64,000 bases of DNA from Variovorax sp. V213 (GCF_041154455.1 NZ_AP028664.1:1241001-1305000); one strand, 5' to 3'. Counted from the first letter of the stretch, positions 49,130 through 58,460 are shown. A program made the numbers and translations. Notes: generated by a model not told the origin, from the letters alone.

Positions 49130-49974
49130 TGGACCTCGACTTCCTGCACCTGAACTACCGGCGGCGCATTGCCGCGCTGATCTGGGCCCGCCGGGCAATT
49201 GTGCTGGGCGCCTTCGTCGCGGTGTTCTTCACCTTCCGAAGTGGCGGCCGATTTGTGCTGGTGCCGTTGGTCCTGGGTGGATGGCTTCTTGCCGCCACGC
49301 TGGGCTTCATGGAAACCAGCCTGCGCCGCCAGTTCATCCGCGAGGCGCGCATGCCGCCTTTCCTGATCGGCAAGCTGCGCGCGGCGCACCCGGGGCTCAG
49401 CCGGCGCGACGCCGAACTGGTGCTGCGCGGGCTGCGCCAGTTCTTCATGGCCCACCTGCGCAGCGGCCGCAAGTTCGTGGCCATGCCGTCCAAGGTGGTC
49501 GACACGGCCTGGCACGAGTTCATCCTGCACACGCAGGGCTACCAGAACTGGTGCAAGGCGGCCTTTGGCGGCATGCTGCACCACAGCCCGGCCGAGGTGC
49601 TGGGCCGGGACCCGAAGCGCAACGACGGCCTGCGCCGCAGCTGGTACTGGGCCTGCAAGGAAGAAAGCATCGATCCGCGCAAGCCGGCGCGCCTGCCGCT
49701 CCTGTTTGCGCTCGACGTGAAGTTCGGCATTCCGGGCGGTTTCGACTACGTGCCCGACTGCAAGGCGGTCGACCGGCACGACGGCTCCGGCGCCCATTGC
49801 GGCACCAGCTTCGGCGAGTCGTCGTCATCGGATGGCGGCAGCTCGGGCGATGCTCACGGCTTTGGCGGCAGTGAATCGAGCGGCAGCAGCGACGGCGGCA
49901 GCGGGGGAGGCGATTCCTCGGGAGACGGCGGCGGCGGTTGCGGCGGCGGGTGCGGAGGAGGCGGCGGCGACTGA
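49129..49974 (+). CDS. Gly-rich membrane protein with GRDP-like segment
   Basis: 281 residues. Two hydrophobic helices (~24-38 and 42-60) anchor it in the inner membrane. The middle (~105-180) has DTAWHEFILHTQGYQNWC and MLHHSP, which resembles the GRDP-like (DUF1399-type) domain: 'D-x-x-W-H-x-H-i-l-x-T-x-x-Y ... G-x-x-x-H-x-P'. The C-terminal ~55 residues are Ser/Gly-rich and end in CGGGCGGGGGD, giving four cysteines in the last part. GRDP proteins are described in plants; bacterial members are unstudied. It is cotranscribed with murB (TGATG overlap). Confidence 0.7.
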   Translation: MDLDFLHLNYRRRIAALIWARRAIVLGAFVAVFFTFRSGGRFVLVPLVLGGWLLAATLGFMETSLRRQFIREARMPPFLIGKLRAAHPGLSRRDAELVLRGLRQFFMAHLRSGRKFVAMPSKVVDTAWHEFILHTQGYQNWCKAAFGGMLHHSPAEVLGRDPKRNDGLRRSWYWACKEESIDPRKPARLPLLFALDVKFGIPGGFDYVPDCKAVDRHDGSGAHCGTSFGESSSSDGGSSGDAHGFGGSESSGSSDGGSGGGDSSGDGGGGCGGGCGGGGGD

Positions 49975-50004
49975 CCGGCAGGCATGCACGACGCGCACCA
50001 ATGC

Positions 50005-50028
50005 AAACGGGCCCCGAAGGGCCCGTTT
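50005..50028. terminator. bidirectional terminator between the Gly-rich gene and argG
   Basis: AAACGGGCCC (50005-50014) pairs with GGGCCCGTTT (50019-50028) around a CGAA tetraloop, a perfect 10-bp stem with U-rich flanks on both sides. It lies between two converging genes (49974 and 50048) and can serve both. Confidence 0.85.
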
Positions 50029-50047
50029 GTCATGGGGAACGCGTTGC

Positions 50048-51388
50048 CTACTCGCGCTCGTCGTCGTTCGCGAGCTTGGGCAGCGAGGCGCCCTGGCCTG
50101 TCGACAGCAACCCGGTCTTGCTGTAGATCGCCAGCTTGTCGCGGGTGTCGATGATGTCCAGGTTGCGCATGGTCAGCTGGCCGATGCGGTCGAGCGGCGT
50201 GAAGGCGCCCTCGACCTTTTCCATGCTCAGGCGCTCGGGCTTGTAGGTCAGGTTGGCCGACTCGGTGTTGAGCAGCGAATAGTCGTTGCCGCGGCGCAGT
50301 TCGACCGTCACTTCGCCGGTGATGGCGCGTGCCACCCAGCGCTGGGCGGTTTCGCGCAGCATGATGGCCTGCGGGTCGAACCAGCGGCCCTGGTAGAGCA
50401 GGCGGCCGAGCTTGCGGCCGTTGTCGCGGTACTGCTCGATGGTGTCTTCGTTGTGGATGCCGGTCACCAGGCGCTCGTAGGCGATGAACAGCAGCGCGAG
50501 GCCGGGCGCCTCGTAGATGCCGCGGCTCTTGGCTTCGATGATGCGGTTCTCGATCTGGTCGCTCATGCCCAGGCCGTGGCGCCCGCCGATGCGGTTGGCT
50601 TCCAGGATGAGCTCGACCAGGTCGGGGTATTCCTTGCCGTTGAGGGCGACCGGGCGGCCTTCCTCGAAGCGCACGCGCACCTCTTCGCGCTTGACTTCGA
50701 CCTCGTCCTTCCAGAAGGCGACGCCCATGATCGGGTTGACGATCTTGATGCCGCTGTTCAGGTGCTCCAGGTCTTTCGCCTCGTGGGTGGCGCCCAGCAT
50801 GTTGGAGTCGGTGCTGTAGGCCTTCTCGGCCGACATCTTGTAGCCGAAGCCGGCGGCTGTCATGAAGGCCGACATCTCGGCGCGGCCGCCCAGTTCGTCG
50901 ATGAAGAGCTGGTCGAGCCAGGGCTTGTAGATCTTCAGCGCCGGGTTGGTGAGCAGGCCGTAGCGGTAGAAGCGCTCGATATCGTTGCCCTTGTAGGTGC
51001 TGCCGTCGCCCCAGATGTGGACGTCGTCTTCCTTCATCGCGCTGACCAGCATCGTGCCGGTGACCGCGCGGCCGAGCGGCGTGGTATTGAAGTAGGTGAC
51101 GCCGGCAGTGGTGACGTGGAAGGCGCCGGCCTGCAGCGCGGCAAGGCCTTCGGCGGCCAACTGGCTGCGGCAGTCGATCAGCCGGGCCTTCTCGGCGCCG
51201 TACTGCATCGCCTTGCGCGGGATCTCGTCGTAGTCGGGCTCGTCGGGCTGGCCGAGGTTGGCGGTGTAGGCGTAGGGAATCGCGCCCTTCAGCTTCATCC
51301 AGTGCAGTGCCGCGCTGGTGTCCAGGCCGCCCGAAAAGGCAATGCCGACCTTCTGGCCGGCGGGAACGTTTTGGAGAATGGTCGACAT
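50048..51388 (-). CDS. argG: argininosuccinate synthase
   Basis: 446 residues, the long E. coli-type ArgG. It condenses citrulline and aspartate with ATP in arginine synthesis. The PP-loop AFSGGLDTSAALHW is intact, as is the aspartate/citrulline site TFFNTTPLG counterpart VTYFNTTPLGRA and KGNDIERFYRYG. ATG at 51388 is preceded by the CGGAACGTTTTGGAGAATGG region within the protein itself and by a plain leader upstream. No arginine-regulator box was noticed. Lone gene ending at the shared terminator. Confidence 0.96.
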   Translation of the reverse strand: MSTILQNVPAGQKVGIAFSGGLDTSAALHWMKLKGAIPYAYTANLGQPDEPDYDEIPRKAMQYGAEKARLIDCRSQLAAEGLAALQAGAFHVTTAGVTYFNTTPLGRAVTGTMLVSAMKEDDVHIWGDGSTYKGNDIERFYRYGLLTNPALKIYKPWLDQLFIDELGGRAEMSAFMTAAGFGYKMSAEKAYSTDSNMLGATHEAKDLEHLNSGIKIVNPIMGVAFWKDEVEVKREEVRVRFEEGRPVALNGKEYPDLVELILEANRIGGRHGLGMSDQIENRIIEAKSRGIYEAPGLALLFIAYERLVTGIHNEDTIEQYRDNGRKLGRLLYQGRWFDPQAIMLRETAQRWVARAITGEVTVELRRGNDYSLLNTESANLTYKPERLSMEKVEGAFTPLDRIGQLTMRNLDIIDTRDKLAIYSKTGLLSTGQGASLPKLANDDERE

Positions 51389-51408
51389 GTGGGTGTCCGG
51401 TTCGCGGT

Positions 51409-51735
51409 TCAGCCGAAGTGGCAGATGTAGCTATAGGGCTCGCCGGTCACTCGGATCTGGAAGCTGGAGTCGCCCGGCACGCTGAACTTCTGCCCGGGGC
51501 CGGAGGAAATCCATTCGCTGGTTCCAGCCAGCTGGTATTCGCAGCTGCCTGCGGTGCCTTCCATGATCTCGGGCGCGCCGGTCTTGAAGGTCAGGGTGGA
51601 CGGCAGGATCACGCCCACCGATTTTTTCGTGCCGTCGGCCAGTGTGAGGCTGTGGCTCACGCACTTGCCGTCGAAATACACATTGGCCTTGGTCGCCACT
51701 GCGGCGCTGTTGAGAGTGTCGGTAGTCGTCGTCAT
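51409..51735 (-). CDS. ppnP: pyrimidine/purine nucleoside phosphorylase PpnP
   Basis: 108 residues; UPF0345/DUF1255 cupin family, E. coli YaiE. It phosphorolyses several nucleosides. Conserved segments NVYFDGKCVSHSLTL, GVILPSTLTFKTGAPEIMEG, and the C-terminal GDSSFQIRVTGEPYSYICHF are clear. Start at MTTTTDTL; a longer open frame exists but is low complexity. It lies 20 bp upstream of argG on the same strand. Confidence 0.93.
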   Translation of the reverse strand: MTTTTDTLNSAAVATKANVYFDGKCVSHSLTLADGTKKSVGVILPSTLTFKTGAPEIMEGTAGSCEYQLAGTSEWISSGPGQKFSVPGDSSFQIRVTGEPYSYICHFG

Positions 51736-51870
51736 TGGATGGCGCCGGCGCATGCGCGGTCGGCTTGTCGAGGACGCGCCACCGCGGCGGCGCACCCCTC
51801 AGGGGTTGGAAAAGTCCTCGATTTTAGGGCTTGGCCGGCAACCGGCAGCCCGGCTGCCGCATCGGGCGGC

Positions 51871-52488
51871 TCAGCGCCAGTGACGGTAGCCGTATCCGCG
51901 ATAGCCGCCCCAGCCCCTGGAGTACCCCAGGTTCAGCGAAATGCCGACCGGCGGATAGACGTAGGGCTGCGGGTAGACGTAGGTCGGCTGCACATAGACG
52001 GGGGCCGGGTACACCGGCGCCGGCTGCGCGTAGACCGGTGCCGGCGGCGCGTTGGAAACCACCACGCCGGGCTCGGGCACCACGCTGTCCCAAGCCGATC
52101 CGCCTGGCGGTGCGTATTGACCTGGTTGTGCGTATTGAGGGGGCTGCTGGTACTGATACTGGTATTGCTGCTGGCCGCTGTCGGCTTCGACCGGATAGGG
52201 CTGCAACTGGGGCTGGGGCGCGACCGGTGCCGTCGTCACGCCATAGGCGCCGGCCTCGACCGCAATGGTGGCGCCCGGCCGGCTGTTGGTGCGGGTGGTG
52301 TATTGGCGGCCGTTGTATTCGTAAGTGACGTTGTAGCTGACGTCGCTGCCGGTGGTTTCGCGAACCGGCGTGGCGGAAATCACCCGGGCCTGGACCACTT
52401 GCTGGGCCTGCGCGACGCCGGCGGCGCCGGCCGTCAGAAGGCCGGCCACAGAAAGGCCCGCGAGGGTGCGAAAGACTTGTCTGTTCAT
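51871..52488 (-). CDS. secreted Tyr/Pro/Gln-rich protein of unknown function
   Basis: 205 residues. Signal peptide MNRQVFRTLAGLSVAGLLTAGAAGVAQAQQ. The first 75 mature residues look folded (VQARVISATPVRETTG, YNVTYEYNGRQYTTRTNSRPG), a strand-rich block found near many outer-membrane glycine-zipper proteins. The rest is low complexity: QQQYQYQYQQPPQYAQ, then PVYAQPAPVYPAPVYV repeats, then a Gly/Tyr/Arg tail (GYRGYGYRHWR). Probably periplasmic or surface-exposed. The family is common in Comamonadaceae but uncharacterised, and function cannot be assigned. Confidence 0.75.
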   Translation of the reverse strand: MNRQVFRTLAGLSVAGLLTAGAAGVAQAQQVVQARVISATPVRETTGSDVSYNVTYEYNGRQYTTRTNSRPGATIAVEAGAYGVTTAPVAPQPQLQPYPVEADSGQQQYQYQYQQPPQYAQPGQYAPPGGSAWDSVVPEPGVVVSNAPPAPVYAQPAPVYPAPVYVQPTYVYPQPYVYPPVGISLNLGYSRGWGGYRGYGYRHWR

Positions 52489-52545
52489 GGTGTTCTCTCC
52501 TGCAGATCGGGGTTGGAGGCCGGCCGGCGAGACGGGTTCCGGGGT

Positions 52546-52902
52546 TTACACGGCGTTCACAGCAGCCCAGGCTTCGGCGTCGAACCCTGTCGTAACGCCG
52601 GTTTTGGCCCCCCAGTTGACCACCGGCCGCTTGATGAGGCTGGGGTTGGCCAGCAGCGCGGCGCGGGCGGATGCGGCGTCTGCCACCGCGTTGCGGGTGG
52701 CTTCGTCGAGTTTGCGCCAAGTGGTGCCGCGGCGGTTGACCAGGGCCTCCCAGCCCGGCTTTTTGAGCCACTGGTCGAGCTCGGCCTCGGGCACGCCTTG
52801 CTTCTTGAAGTCATGGAAGGTGTAGGCGACGCCATGTTCGTCGAGCCAGGCGCGGGCGCGCTTGACGGTGTCGCAGTTCGGGATGCCGTAGAGGGTTGTC
52901 AT
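52546..52902 (-). CDS. Spx/ArsC-like thioredoxin-fold protein (YffB-type)
   Basis: 118 residues. YGIPNCDTVKRARAWLDEHG has the single catalytic-type cysteine of the ArsC/YffB family, and the C-terminal SLIKRPVV carries the conserved arginine. Fold and length match YffB (glutathione-dependent reductase-like) rather than arsenate-resistance ArsC, and no ars genes are near. It is divergent from folC by 69 bp. Start is the ATG of MTTLYGIPN; the extra 38 upstream codons in frame are not conserved-looking. Confidence 0.85.
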   Translation of the reverse strand: MTTLYGIPNCDTVKRARAWLDEHGVAYTFHDFKKQGVPEAELDQWLKKPGWEALVNRRGTTWRKLDEATRNAVADAASARAALLANPSLIKRPVVNWGAKTGVTTGFDAEAWAAVNAV

Positions 52903-52971
52903 GGACGCCAATGATGCCGATAAAACGTGGGGCGCCGGGCGCTTTCCGGGTCGGCGACAATGCCGGGCTCC

Positions 52972-54267
52972 ATGGAAACCCTTAACGACTGGCTCGCACG
53001 CGCCGAGCAACTCCATCCGAAGAACATCGAGCTCGGCCTCGAGCGCGCCAAAGAGATGGCCGCCCGGATGGGCCTGCGCTTCGACTGCCCGGTCATCACC
53101 GTGGCCGGCACCAATGGCAAGGGTTCGACCTGCGCCATGCTCGAATCAATCCTCACGCATGCGGGCTACCGTACGGCGGTCTTCACTTCGCCGCACCTGG
53201 TGCGCTTCGAGGAACGGCTGCGGCTGGCGGGCGAAGCAGTCGATGCTTCAAAATTAATAGCAAACTTCGAGGCGGTGGAGGTGGCCCGGGGCGACATGCC
53301 CCTGACGTACTTCGAGTTCACCACCCTGGGCATCCTGCGCTGCATGATCGAGGAGAAGCCGGACGTGGCCATTCTCGAGGTCGGGCTCGGCGGCCGGCTC
53401 GACGCGGTCAACATCATCGACACCGATTGCGCGGTCATCACCAGCATCGACCTCGACCACATGGACTACCTCGGTCCCGACCGCGAGAGCATCGGTTTCG
53501 AGAAGGCCGGCATCCTGCGCCCGGGCAAGCCCGCCATCGTGAGCGACCCGATGCCGCCGCAAAGCGTGATCGACCATGCGGCCGCCATCGGCGCCGACCT
53601 CTGGCGCTTCGGACACGATTTCAACGTCTCGGGCGACAAGCAGCAGTGGGGCTGGTCGGGCCGCGGCCGGCGCTACAGCGGGCTGGCCTATCCGGCGCTG
53701 CGCGGCGCCAACCAACTGCTCAATGCCGCGGGCGTGCTTGCGGCGCTCGAAGCGCTGCGGCCGCAACTGCCCATCACCGCGCAGGCCGTGCGCACGGGGC
53801 TCGCCATGGTCGAGCTGCCCGGCCGCTTCCAGATCGTTCCGGGCGAGCCCGCGCTGGTGCTCGACGTGGCGCACAACGCCCATGCGGTCGCCGCGCTGGC
53901 CGAGAACCTCGACGCGATGGGTTTCTATCCCACCACGCACGGCGTCTTCGGCGTCATGGCCGACAAGGACCTGGCCCCGATCCTCGCGCGCATCGGCCCC
54001 ATGATCGACCGCTGGTACTTCACCGATCTGCCGACGCCGCGCGCCGCCAGGGCCAGCGATCTGCTCGCGAGCTGGCAGGCGCAAAACACGCGCGCCGACG
54101 CCTCCGCAAGCGTGCATTCCGGGCCGATGGAAGCGCTGCGCGCGGCCATCGAGCACGCGGACCCCGCTGATAGAATCGTGGTCTTCGGATCGTTCTTCAC
54201 CGTGGGTGGCGTGCTGGAGCACGGCACTCCGCGGCTGCAAGCCAAACACCTGCTGCCCGGCGGCTGA
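52972..54267 (+). CDS. folC: bifunctional dihydrofolate synthase/folylpolyglutamate synthase
   Basis: 431 residues. It adds L-glutamate to dihydropteroate and to folates with ATP. Mur-ligase-like P-loop VAGTNGKGSTCAML and the omega-loop region FTSPHLVRFEERL are intact; VGLGGRLDAVN and SIDLDHMDYLGPDRESIG are the FolC folate and ATP site. Start chosen as METLNDWLARAEQLHP; an ATG 12 bp earlier (MPGSM) is possible. First gene of the block folC, SPOR, cvpA, purF, metZ, gltX. Confidence 0.95.
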   Translation: METLNDWLARAEQLHPKNIELGLERAKEMAARMGLRFDCPVITVAGTNGKGSTCAMLESILTHAGYRTAVFTSPHLVRFEERLRLAGEAVDASKLIANFEAVEVARGDMPLTYFEFTTLGILRCMIEEKPDVAILEVGLGGRLDAVNIIDTDCAVITSIDLDHMDYLGPDRESIGFEKAGILRPGKPAIVSDPMPPQSVIDHAAAIGADLWRFGHDFNVSGDKQQWGWSGRGRRYSGLAYPALRGANQLLNAAGVLAALEALRPQLPITAQAVRTGLAMVELPGRFQIVPGEPALVLDVAHNAHAVAALAENLDAMGFYPTTHGVFGVMADKDLAPILARIGPMIDRWYFTDLPTPRAARASDLLASWQAQNTRADASASVHSGPMEALRAAIEHADPADRIVVFGSFFTVGGVLEHGTPRLQAKHLLPGG

Positions 54268-54328
54268 TCGCCGGACCGTCCGCACCATCTGGCACCACCT
54301 CGCTGCACTCCTTCAGGGATCGAACTTC

Positions 54329-55204
54329 ATGGCGTTTTTCAAGTTCCGCACGCGCGGCCCGCAAGGCAACGAAGGACGCAGCGCACCAGCTGCCGTCCCC
54401 GCGGAAAGTGTCGAAACCATGCGTCGCCGCGCGCGGCACCGGTTGGTGGGCGCGGCCGTTCTGGTGCTGCTTGGCGTCATCGGATTTCCGTTGTTGTTCG
54501 ACACCCAGCCGCGCCCGGTCTCGGTCGACATCCCCATCGAGATTCCCGACCGCAACAAGGTCAAGCCATTGCCGGTGCCTGCAACGCCCGTGCCCGCTGC
54601 GCCCACGACCGGCGCGGCCGACAGCGGCGCCCGCGTGGCGGCGGCATCCCCTTCGACGTCGACCGGCGGCATGATCACCGAGACGGCCGACGGCACCGAG
54701 ATTCCATCCGGCAAGCCGGCCGCCAGCACGCCTCCGGCCGAAACCCGGCCCACGGCCGAAGCCAAGCCGGAACGCAAGCCCGAGCCGAAGCCGGAACACA
54801 AACCCGAACCCAAGCCCGAGCCGAAGCCAAAGCCCGAGGCCAAACCGGAAGCCAAACCCGAACCCAAGCCCGCGGCGCCCAAGCCGGCCTCGGCCGAGGA
54901 CGGCAACCGCGCGCGCGCCTTGCTCGAGGGCAAGCCTTCCAACACCAGCACCAAGCCCGCCGCAGCCGAAGATGGCGGCCGCTTCGTGGTGCAGGTCGGT
55001 GCCTTTGCCGATGCCGACAAGGCACGCGAAGTGCGGCAGAAACTCGAGAAGGCAGGCCTGAAGACCTATGTGCACGTGGCCAAGACGTCCGACGGCGAAC
55101 GCACGCGTGTGCGTGTCGGCCCGTTCAGCTCGCGCGCCGAGGCGGACAAGGCCGCGGAGAAGGTCAAGGGCTTGTCTTTGTCGGCCGCCATCCTCACGTT
55201 GTAG
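54329..55204 (+). CDS. SPOR-domain protein (DedD-like)
   Basis: 291 residues. One membrane helix (~36-56, LVGAAVLVLLGVIGFPLLF) with cytoplasmic N-terminus, a long periplasmic Pro/Lys/Glu linker (~125-200, EPKPEHKPEPKPE repeats) and a C-terminal SPOR domain (~215-291, RFVVQVGAFADADKAREVR) that binds glycan strands without stem peptides at the septum. This is the architecture of DedD. It lies between folC and cvpA, as dedD does in E. coli, so an orthologous role in cell division is likely. Confidence 0.9.
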   Translation: MAFFKFRTRGPQGNEGRSAPAAVPAESVETMRRRARHRLVGAAVLVLLGVIGFPLLFDTQPRPVSVDIPIEIPDRNKVKPLPVPATPVPAAPTTGAADSGARVAAASPSTSTGGMITETADGTEIPSGKPAASTPPAETRPTAEAKPERKPEPKPEHKPEPKPEPKPKPEAKPEAKPEPKPAAPKPASAEDGNRARALLEGKPSNTSTKPAAAEDGGRFVVQVGAFADADKAREVRQKLEKAGLKTYVHVAKTSDGERTRVRVGPFSSRAEADKAAEKVKGLSLSAAILTL

Positions 55205-55222
55205 TAGCCATCGCCCGCTGCC

Positions 55223-55708
55223 GTGGCCCTGCTCGATTGGATCGCCGTCGCGCTCATCGTCGTGTCGATGCTGCTCGGCCTCATGCGAGGCCTGGTGTTC
55301 GAAGTGATTTCGCTGGCGGGCTGGGTGGCTGCATTCATCGCCGCCCAGTGGCTGGCTTCGGATGTGGCGGCCTGGCTGCCGTTCGGCGACCCGCAGGCCG
55401 CCTGGCGCTATCCGCTGGCCTTCGTGCTGGTGTTCGTGGCGGTGGTGTTCGGCGTGGGCCTGGTGGCGGCGCTGACGCGAAAGTTGATTGCAGCTGTCGG
55501 CCTCAGGCCGGTGGACCGGATATTGGGTGGGGCCTTCGGAGCGGCGCGGGGTGCGGTTGCCCTGCTCGTTCTGGCGGTCATTGTTCATTTGCTGGCGTTG
55601 AGCGACAGTGCCTGGTGGCACGAATCGCGCAGCGCCAATGTTCTCGATGCGGCATTGCAGGGCCTGAAACCCGCGCTGCCTGAAAAGTTGGCAAGCTACC
55701 TGCCCTGA
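55223..55708 (+). CDS. cvpA: CvpA family membrane protein
   Basis: 161 residues, GTG start. Four hydrophobic segments typical of CvpA: LLDWIAVALIVVSMLLGLMRG, then WVAAFIAAQWLA, FVLVFVAVVFGVGLVAAL and AVALLVLAVIVHLLAL. CvpA is needed for colicin V export in E. coli and for resistance to envelope stress. It is upstream of purF, the conserved gammaproteobacterial and betaproteobacterial order. The gap to the SPOR stop is 18 bp. Confidence 0.9.
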   Translation: MALLDWIAVALIVVSMLLGLMRGLVFEVISLAGWVAAFIAAQWLASDVAAWLPFGDPQAAWRYPLAFVLVFVAVVFGVGLVAALTRKLIAAVGLRPVDRILGGAFGAARGAVALLVLAVIVHLLALSDSAWWHESRSANVLDAALQGLKPALPEKLASYLP

Positions 55709-55720
55709 GAGGAATCGTTC

Positions 55721-57223
55721 ATGTGTGGAATCGTCGGCGTTGTCAGCAACGCACCCGTCAATCAGCTGCTCTATGACGCCTTGCTGCTGCTGCAGCACCG
55801 CGGCCAGGACGCGGCCGGCATCGTCACCCTGCTCGAACGCAAGTTCTTCATGCACAAGGCCAAGGGCATGGTGCGCGACGTGTTCCGCACGCGCAACATG
55901 CGCGCGCTGCCGGGCAACGTGGGCCTGGGCCAGGTGCGCTACCCGACGGCGGGCAACGCCTACAGCGAAGAAGAGGCGCAGCCCTTTTACGTCAACGCGC
56001 CGTTCGGCATCGTGCTGGTGCACAACGGCAACCTGACCAACGCGCATGCGCTGCGTTCGGAGCTGTTCTCCACCGACCACCGCCACACCAACACCGAGAG
56101 CGACTCCGAAGTGCTGCTCAACGTGCTCGCGCACGAGCTTGAGCGCGCATCGCGCGGCGTGCCGCTGAACCCGGCCGAGGTGTTTGCCGCGGTCAAGAAC
56201 ATGCACAAGCGCCTGCGCGGCTCGTATGCCGTGGTGTCGCTGATCGCCGGCCACGGGCTACTGGCTTTCCGCGACCCCTACGGCATTCGCCCGCTCTGCA
56301 TGGGACGCAACGCCGACGGCACCGTGATGGTGGCCAGCGAGTCGGTGGCGCTCGAAGGATCGGGCCATGTGTTCGAGCGCAACATCGCGCCCGGCGAAGC
56401 CGTGTTCATCGACCTGCAGGGCAACGTGCATTCGATGCAGTGCGCCGAGGCGCCCACGCTCAACCCCTGCATCTTCGAATTCGTGTACCTGGCGCGGCCC
56501 GACTCGGTGCTCGACGGCATCTCGGTGTACCAGGCGCGGCTCAACCTGGGCGAGACGCTGGCCAAGCGCGTGGTGTCCACCGTGCCGCCGAACCAGATCG
56601 ACGTGATCATTCCGATTCCGGAATCGAGCCGACCGAGCGCCACGCAGCTTGCGCACCTGCTCGGCGTGCCCTACCGCGAAGGCTTCGTGAAGAACCGTTA
56701 CGTCGGCCGCACCTTCATCATGCCGGGGCAGGGCGTGCGCAAGAAGTCGGTGCGCCAGAAGCTCAACGTGATTGCGAGCGAGTTCAAGGGCCGCAACGTG
56801 CTGTTGGTCGACGACTCGATCGTGCGCGGCACCACCAGCCGCGAAATCGTGCAGATGGCACGCGATGCCGGCGCACGCAAGGTCTACCTCGCCAGCGCCG
56901 CGCCGCCGGTGCGCTACCCCAACGTCTACGGCATCGACATGCCCACCAAGGACGAACTGGTGGCGCATGACCGCACCATCGAGCAGATCCGCGAGCTGAT
57001 CGGTTGCGACGCACTCATCTATCAAGACGTCGATGCCATGAAGCGCGCCATCGGTTCGCTCAACCCCAAGCTCGATGGCTTCGACGCCTCCTGCTTCGAC
57101 GGCGTGTACGTGACCGGCGACATCGACACCGAGGCGATCTCGCGCATGAACGGCAACCGTCCCCGCATCGAAGAGACCGAGGAAGATTCTTCGCGCCTCG
57201 CGCTTCCCAATCACAGCGAGTGA
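55721..57223 (+). CDS. purF: amidophosphoribosyltransferase
   Basis: 500 residues. First step of de novo purine synthesis: PRPP plus glutamine to phosphoribosylamine. The N-terminal Ntn glutaminase starts with Cys2 (MCGIVGV), and the phosphoribosyltransferase domain has the PRPP loop NVLLVDDSIVRGTTS. The SYAVVSLIAGHGLLAFRDPYGIRPL region is typical. Starts 12 bp after cvpA, with a GAGAGGAA ribosome site. Stop is followed closely by metZ. Confidence 0.97.
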   Translation: MCGIVGVVSNAPVNQLLYDALLLLQHRGQDAAGIVTLLERKFFMHKAKGMVRDVFRTRNMRALPGNVGLGQVRYPTAGNAYSEEEAQPFYVNAPFGIVLVHNGNLTNAHALRSELFSTDHRHTNTESDSEVLLNVLAHELERASRGVPLNPAEVFAAVKNMHKRLRGSYAVVSLIAGHGLLAFRDPYGIRPLCMGRNADGTVMVASESVALEGSGHVFERNIAPGEAVFIDLQGNVHSMQCAEAPTLNPCIFEFVYLARPDSVLDGISVYQARLNLGETLAKRVVSTVPPNQIDVIIPIPESSRPSATQLAHLLGVPYREGFVKNRYVGRTFIMPGQGVRKKSVRQKLNVIASEFKGRNVLLVDDSIVRGTTSREIVQMARDAGARKVYLASAAPPVRYPNVYGIDMPTKDELVAHDRTIEQIRELIGCDALIYQDVDAMKRAIGSLNPKLDGFDASCFDGVYVTGDIDTEAISRMNGNRPRIEETEEDSSRLALPNHSE

Positions 57224-57231
57224 GGGCTGAA

Positions 57232-58452
57232 TTGACCGACGAACGCACCCTGCCGCCCGGACTGCATCGCGACACGCTTGCGCTGCGCACCGGCCTGGCG
57301 CCGAGCCAGCACGGCGAGCACTCCGAAGCGCTGTTCCTGACCAGCGGCTTCGTGCAGCCCGACGCCGAAACCTCGGCGCGCCGCTTTGCCGGCACCGAAG
57401 CGGGCTTTACCTACTCGCGCACTTCCAACCCCACGGTCACCAGCTTCGAGCAGCGCCTTGCGGCAATGGAAGGCACCGAGGCCGCCATCGGCGCTTCCAC
57501 CGGCATGGGCGCGATCCTCATGATGTGCATGGGCCTGCTGAAGGCGGGGGACCACGTGATCTGCTCGCGCTCGGTGTTCGGTTCCACGCTGAACCTGTTC
57601 GGCAAGGAGTTCGCCAAGTTCGGCGTCGAAACCACCTTCGTCTCCCAGACCGACGTGAGCGAGTGGCGTGCGGCCATCAAGCCCAACACGAAGCTGCTGT
57701 TTGCCGAAACGCCGACCAATCCGCTGACCGAGGTGTGCGACATCCGTGCACTGGCCGACCTGGCGCATGGCGCCGGTGCGCTGCTCGCGGTCGACAACTG
57801 CTTCTGCACGCCCGCGCTGCAGCGCCCGACCGAGATGGGCGCCGACCTCATCATTCATTCCGGCACCAAGTATCTCGACGGCCAGGGCCGCGTGATGGCC
57901 GGCGCGATCTGCGGTCCGTCGAAGCTCATCGTCGACGTGTTCGGCCCGGTGGTGCGTACCGCCGGCATGGCGCTGTCGCCGTTCAACGCGTGGGTCGTGC
58001 TCAAGGGCCTGGAAACGCTGGGCATCCGCATGCAGGCGCAGTGCGCCAATGCGCTGGCCGTGGCCCAGTGGCTCGAAACGCAGCCCGGCGTTGCGCGCGT
58101 CTACTACCCAGGCCTTGCCTCGCACGCGCAGCACGATCTGGCCATGCGCCAGCAGTCGGGGCAGGGCGGGGCGGTGGTGTCGTTCGACGTGGTCGGCAAC
58201 GATCCCGAGACGGCGCGCGCCAATGCCTTCCACGTGATCAACAGCACGCGCGTGGTGAGCATTGCTACCAACCTGGGCGACACCAAGACCATCATCACGC
58301 ATCCCGGCACCACGTCGCACGGCCGCCTGACCGAAGTGCAGCGCCAGGCCGCCGGCATCAGCCAGGGGCTCATTCGCGTCGCGGTCGGCCTCGAGTACAT
58401 CGACGACATCAAGGCCGACTTGCTTCGCGGCCTTGGCACCCTGAAATCCTGA
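57232..58452 (+). CDS. metZ: O-succinylhomoserine sulfhydrylase MetZ
   Basis: 406 residues, PLP fold-type I. It makes homocysteine from O-succinylhomoserine and sulfide. PLP lysine in HSGTKYLDGQGR, the phosphate-binding GASTGMGAI, and RVVSIATNLGDTKTIITHPGTTSH near the end match MetZ and not cystathionine gamma-synthase. Start: TTG at 57232 is preceded by GAGGG at 6-10 bp; the alternative GTG at 57220 overlaps the purF stop but has no ribosome site. Position after purF is conserved in betaproteobacteria. Confidence 0.9.
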   Translation: MTDERTLPPGLHRDTLALRTGLAPSQHGEHSEALFLTSGFVQPDAETSARRFAGTEAGFTYSRTSNPTVTSFEQRLAAMEGTEAAIGASTGMGAILMMCMGLLKAGDHVICSRSVFGSTLNLFGKEFAKFGVETTFVSQTDVSEWRAAIKPNTKLLFAETPTNPLTEVCDIRALADLAHGAGALLAVDNCFCTPALQRPTEMGADLIIHSGTKYLDGQGRVMAGAICGPSKLIVDVFGPVVRTAGMALSPFNAWVVLKGLETLGIRMQAQCANALAVAQWLETQPGVARVYYPGLASHAQHDLAMRQQSGQGGAVVSFDVVGNDPETARANAFHVINSTRVVSIATNLGDTKTIITHPGTTSHGRLTEVQRQAAGISQGLIRVAVGLEYIDDIKADLLRGLGTLKS

Positions 58453-58460
58453 TCGTTCCC

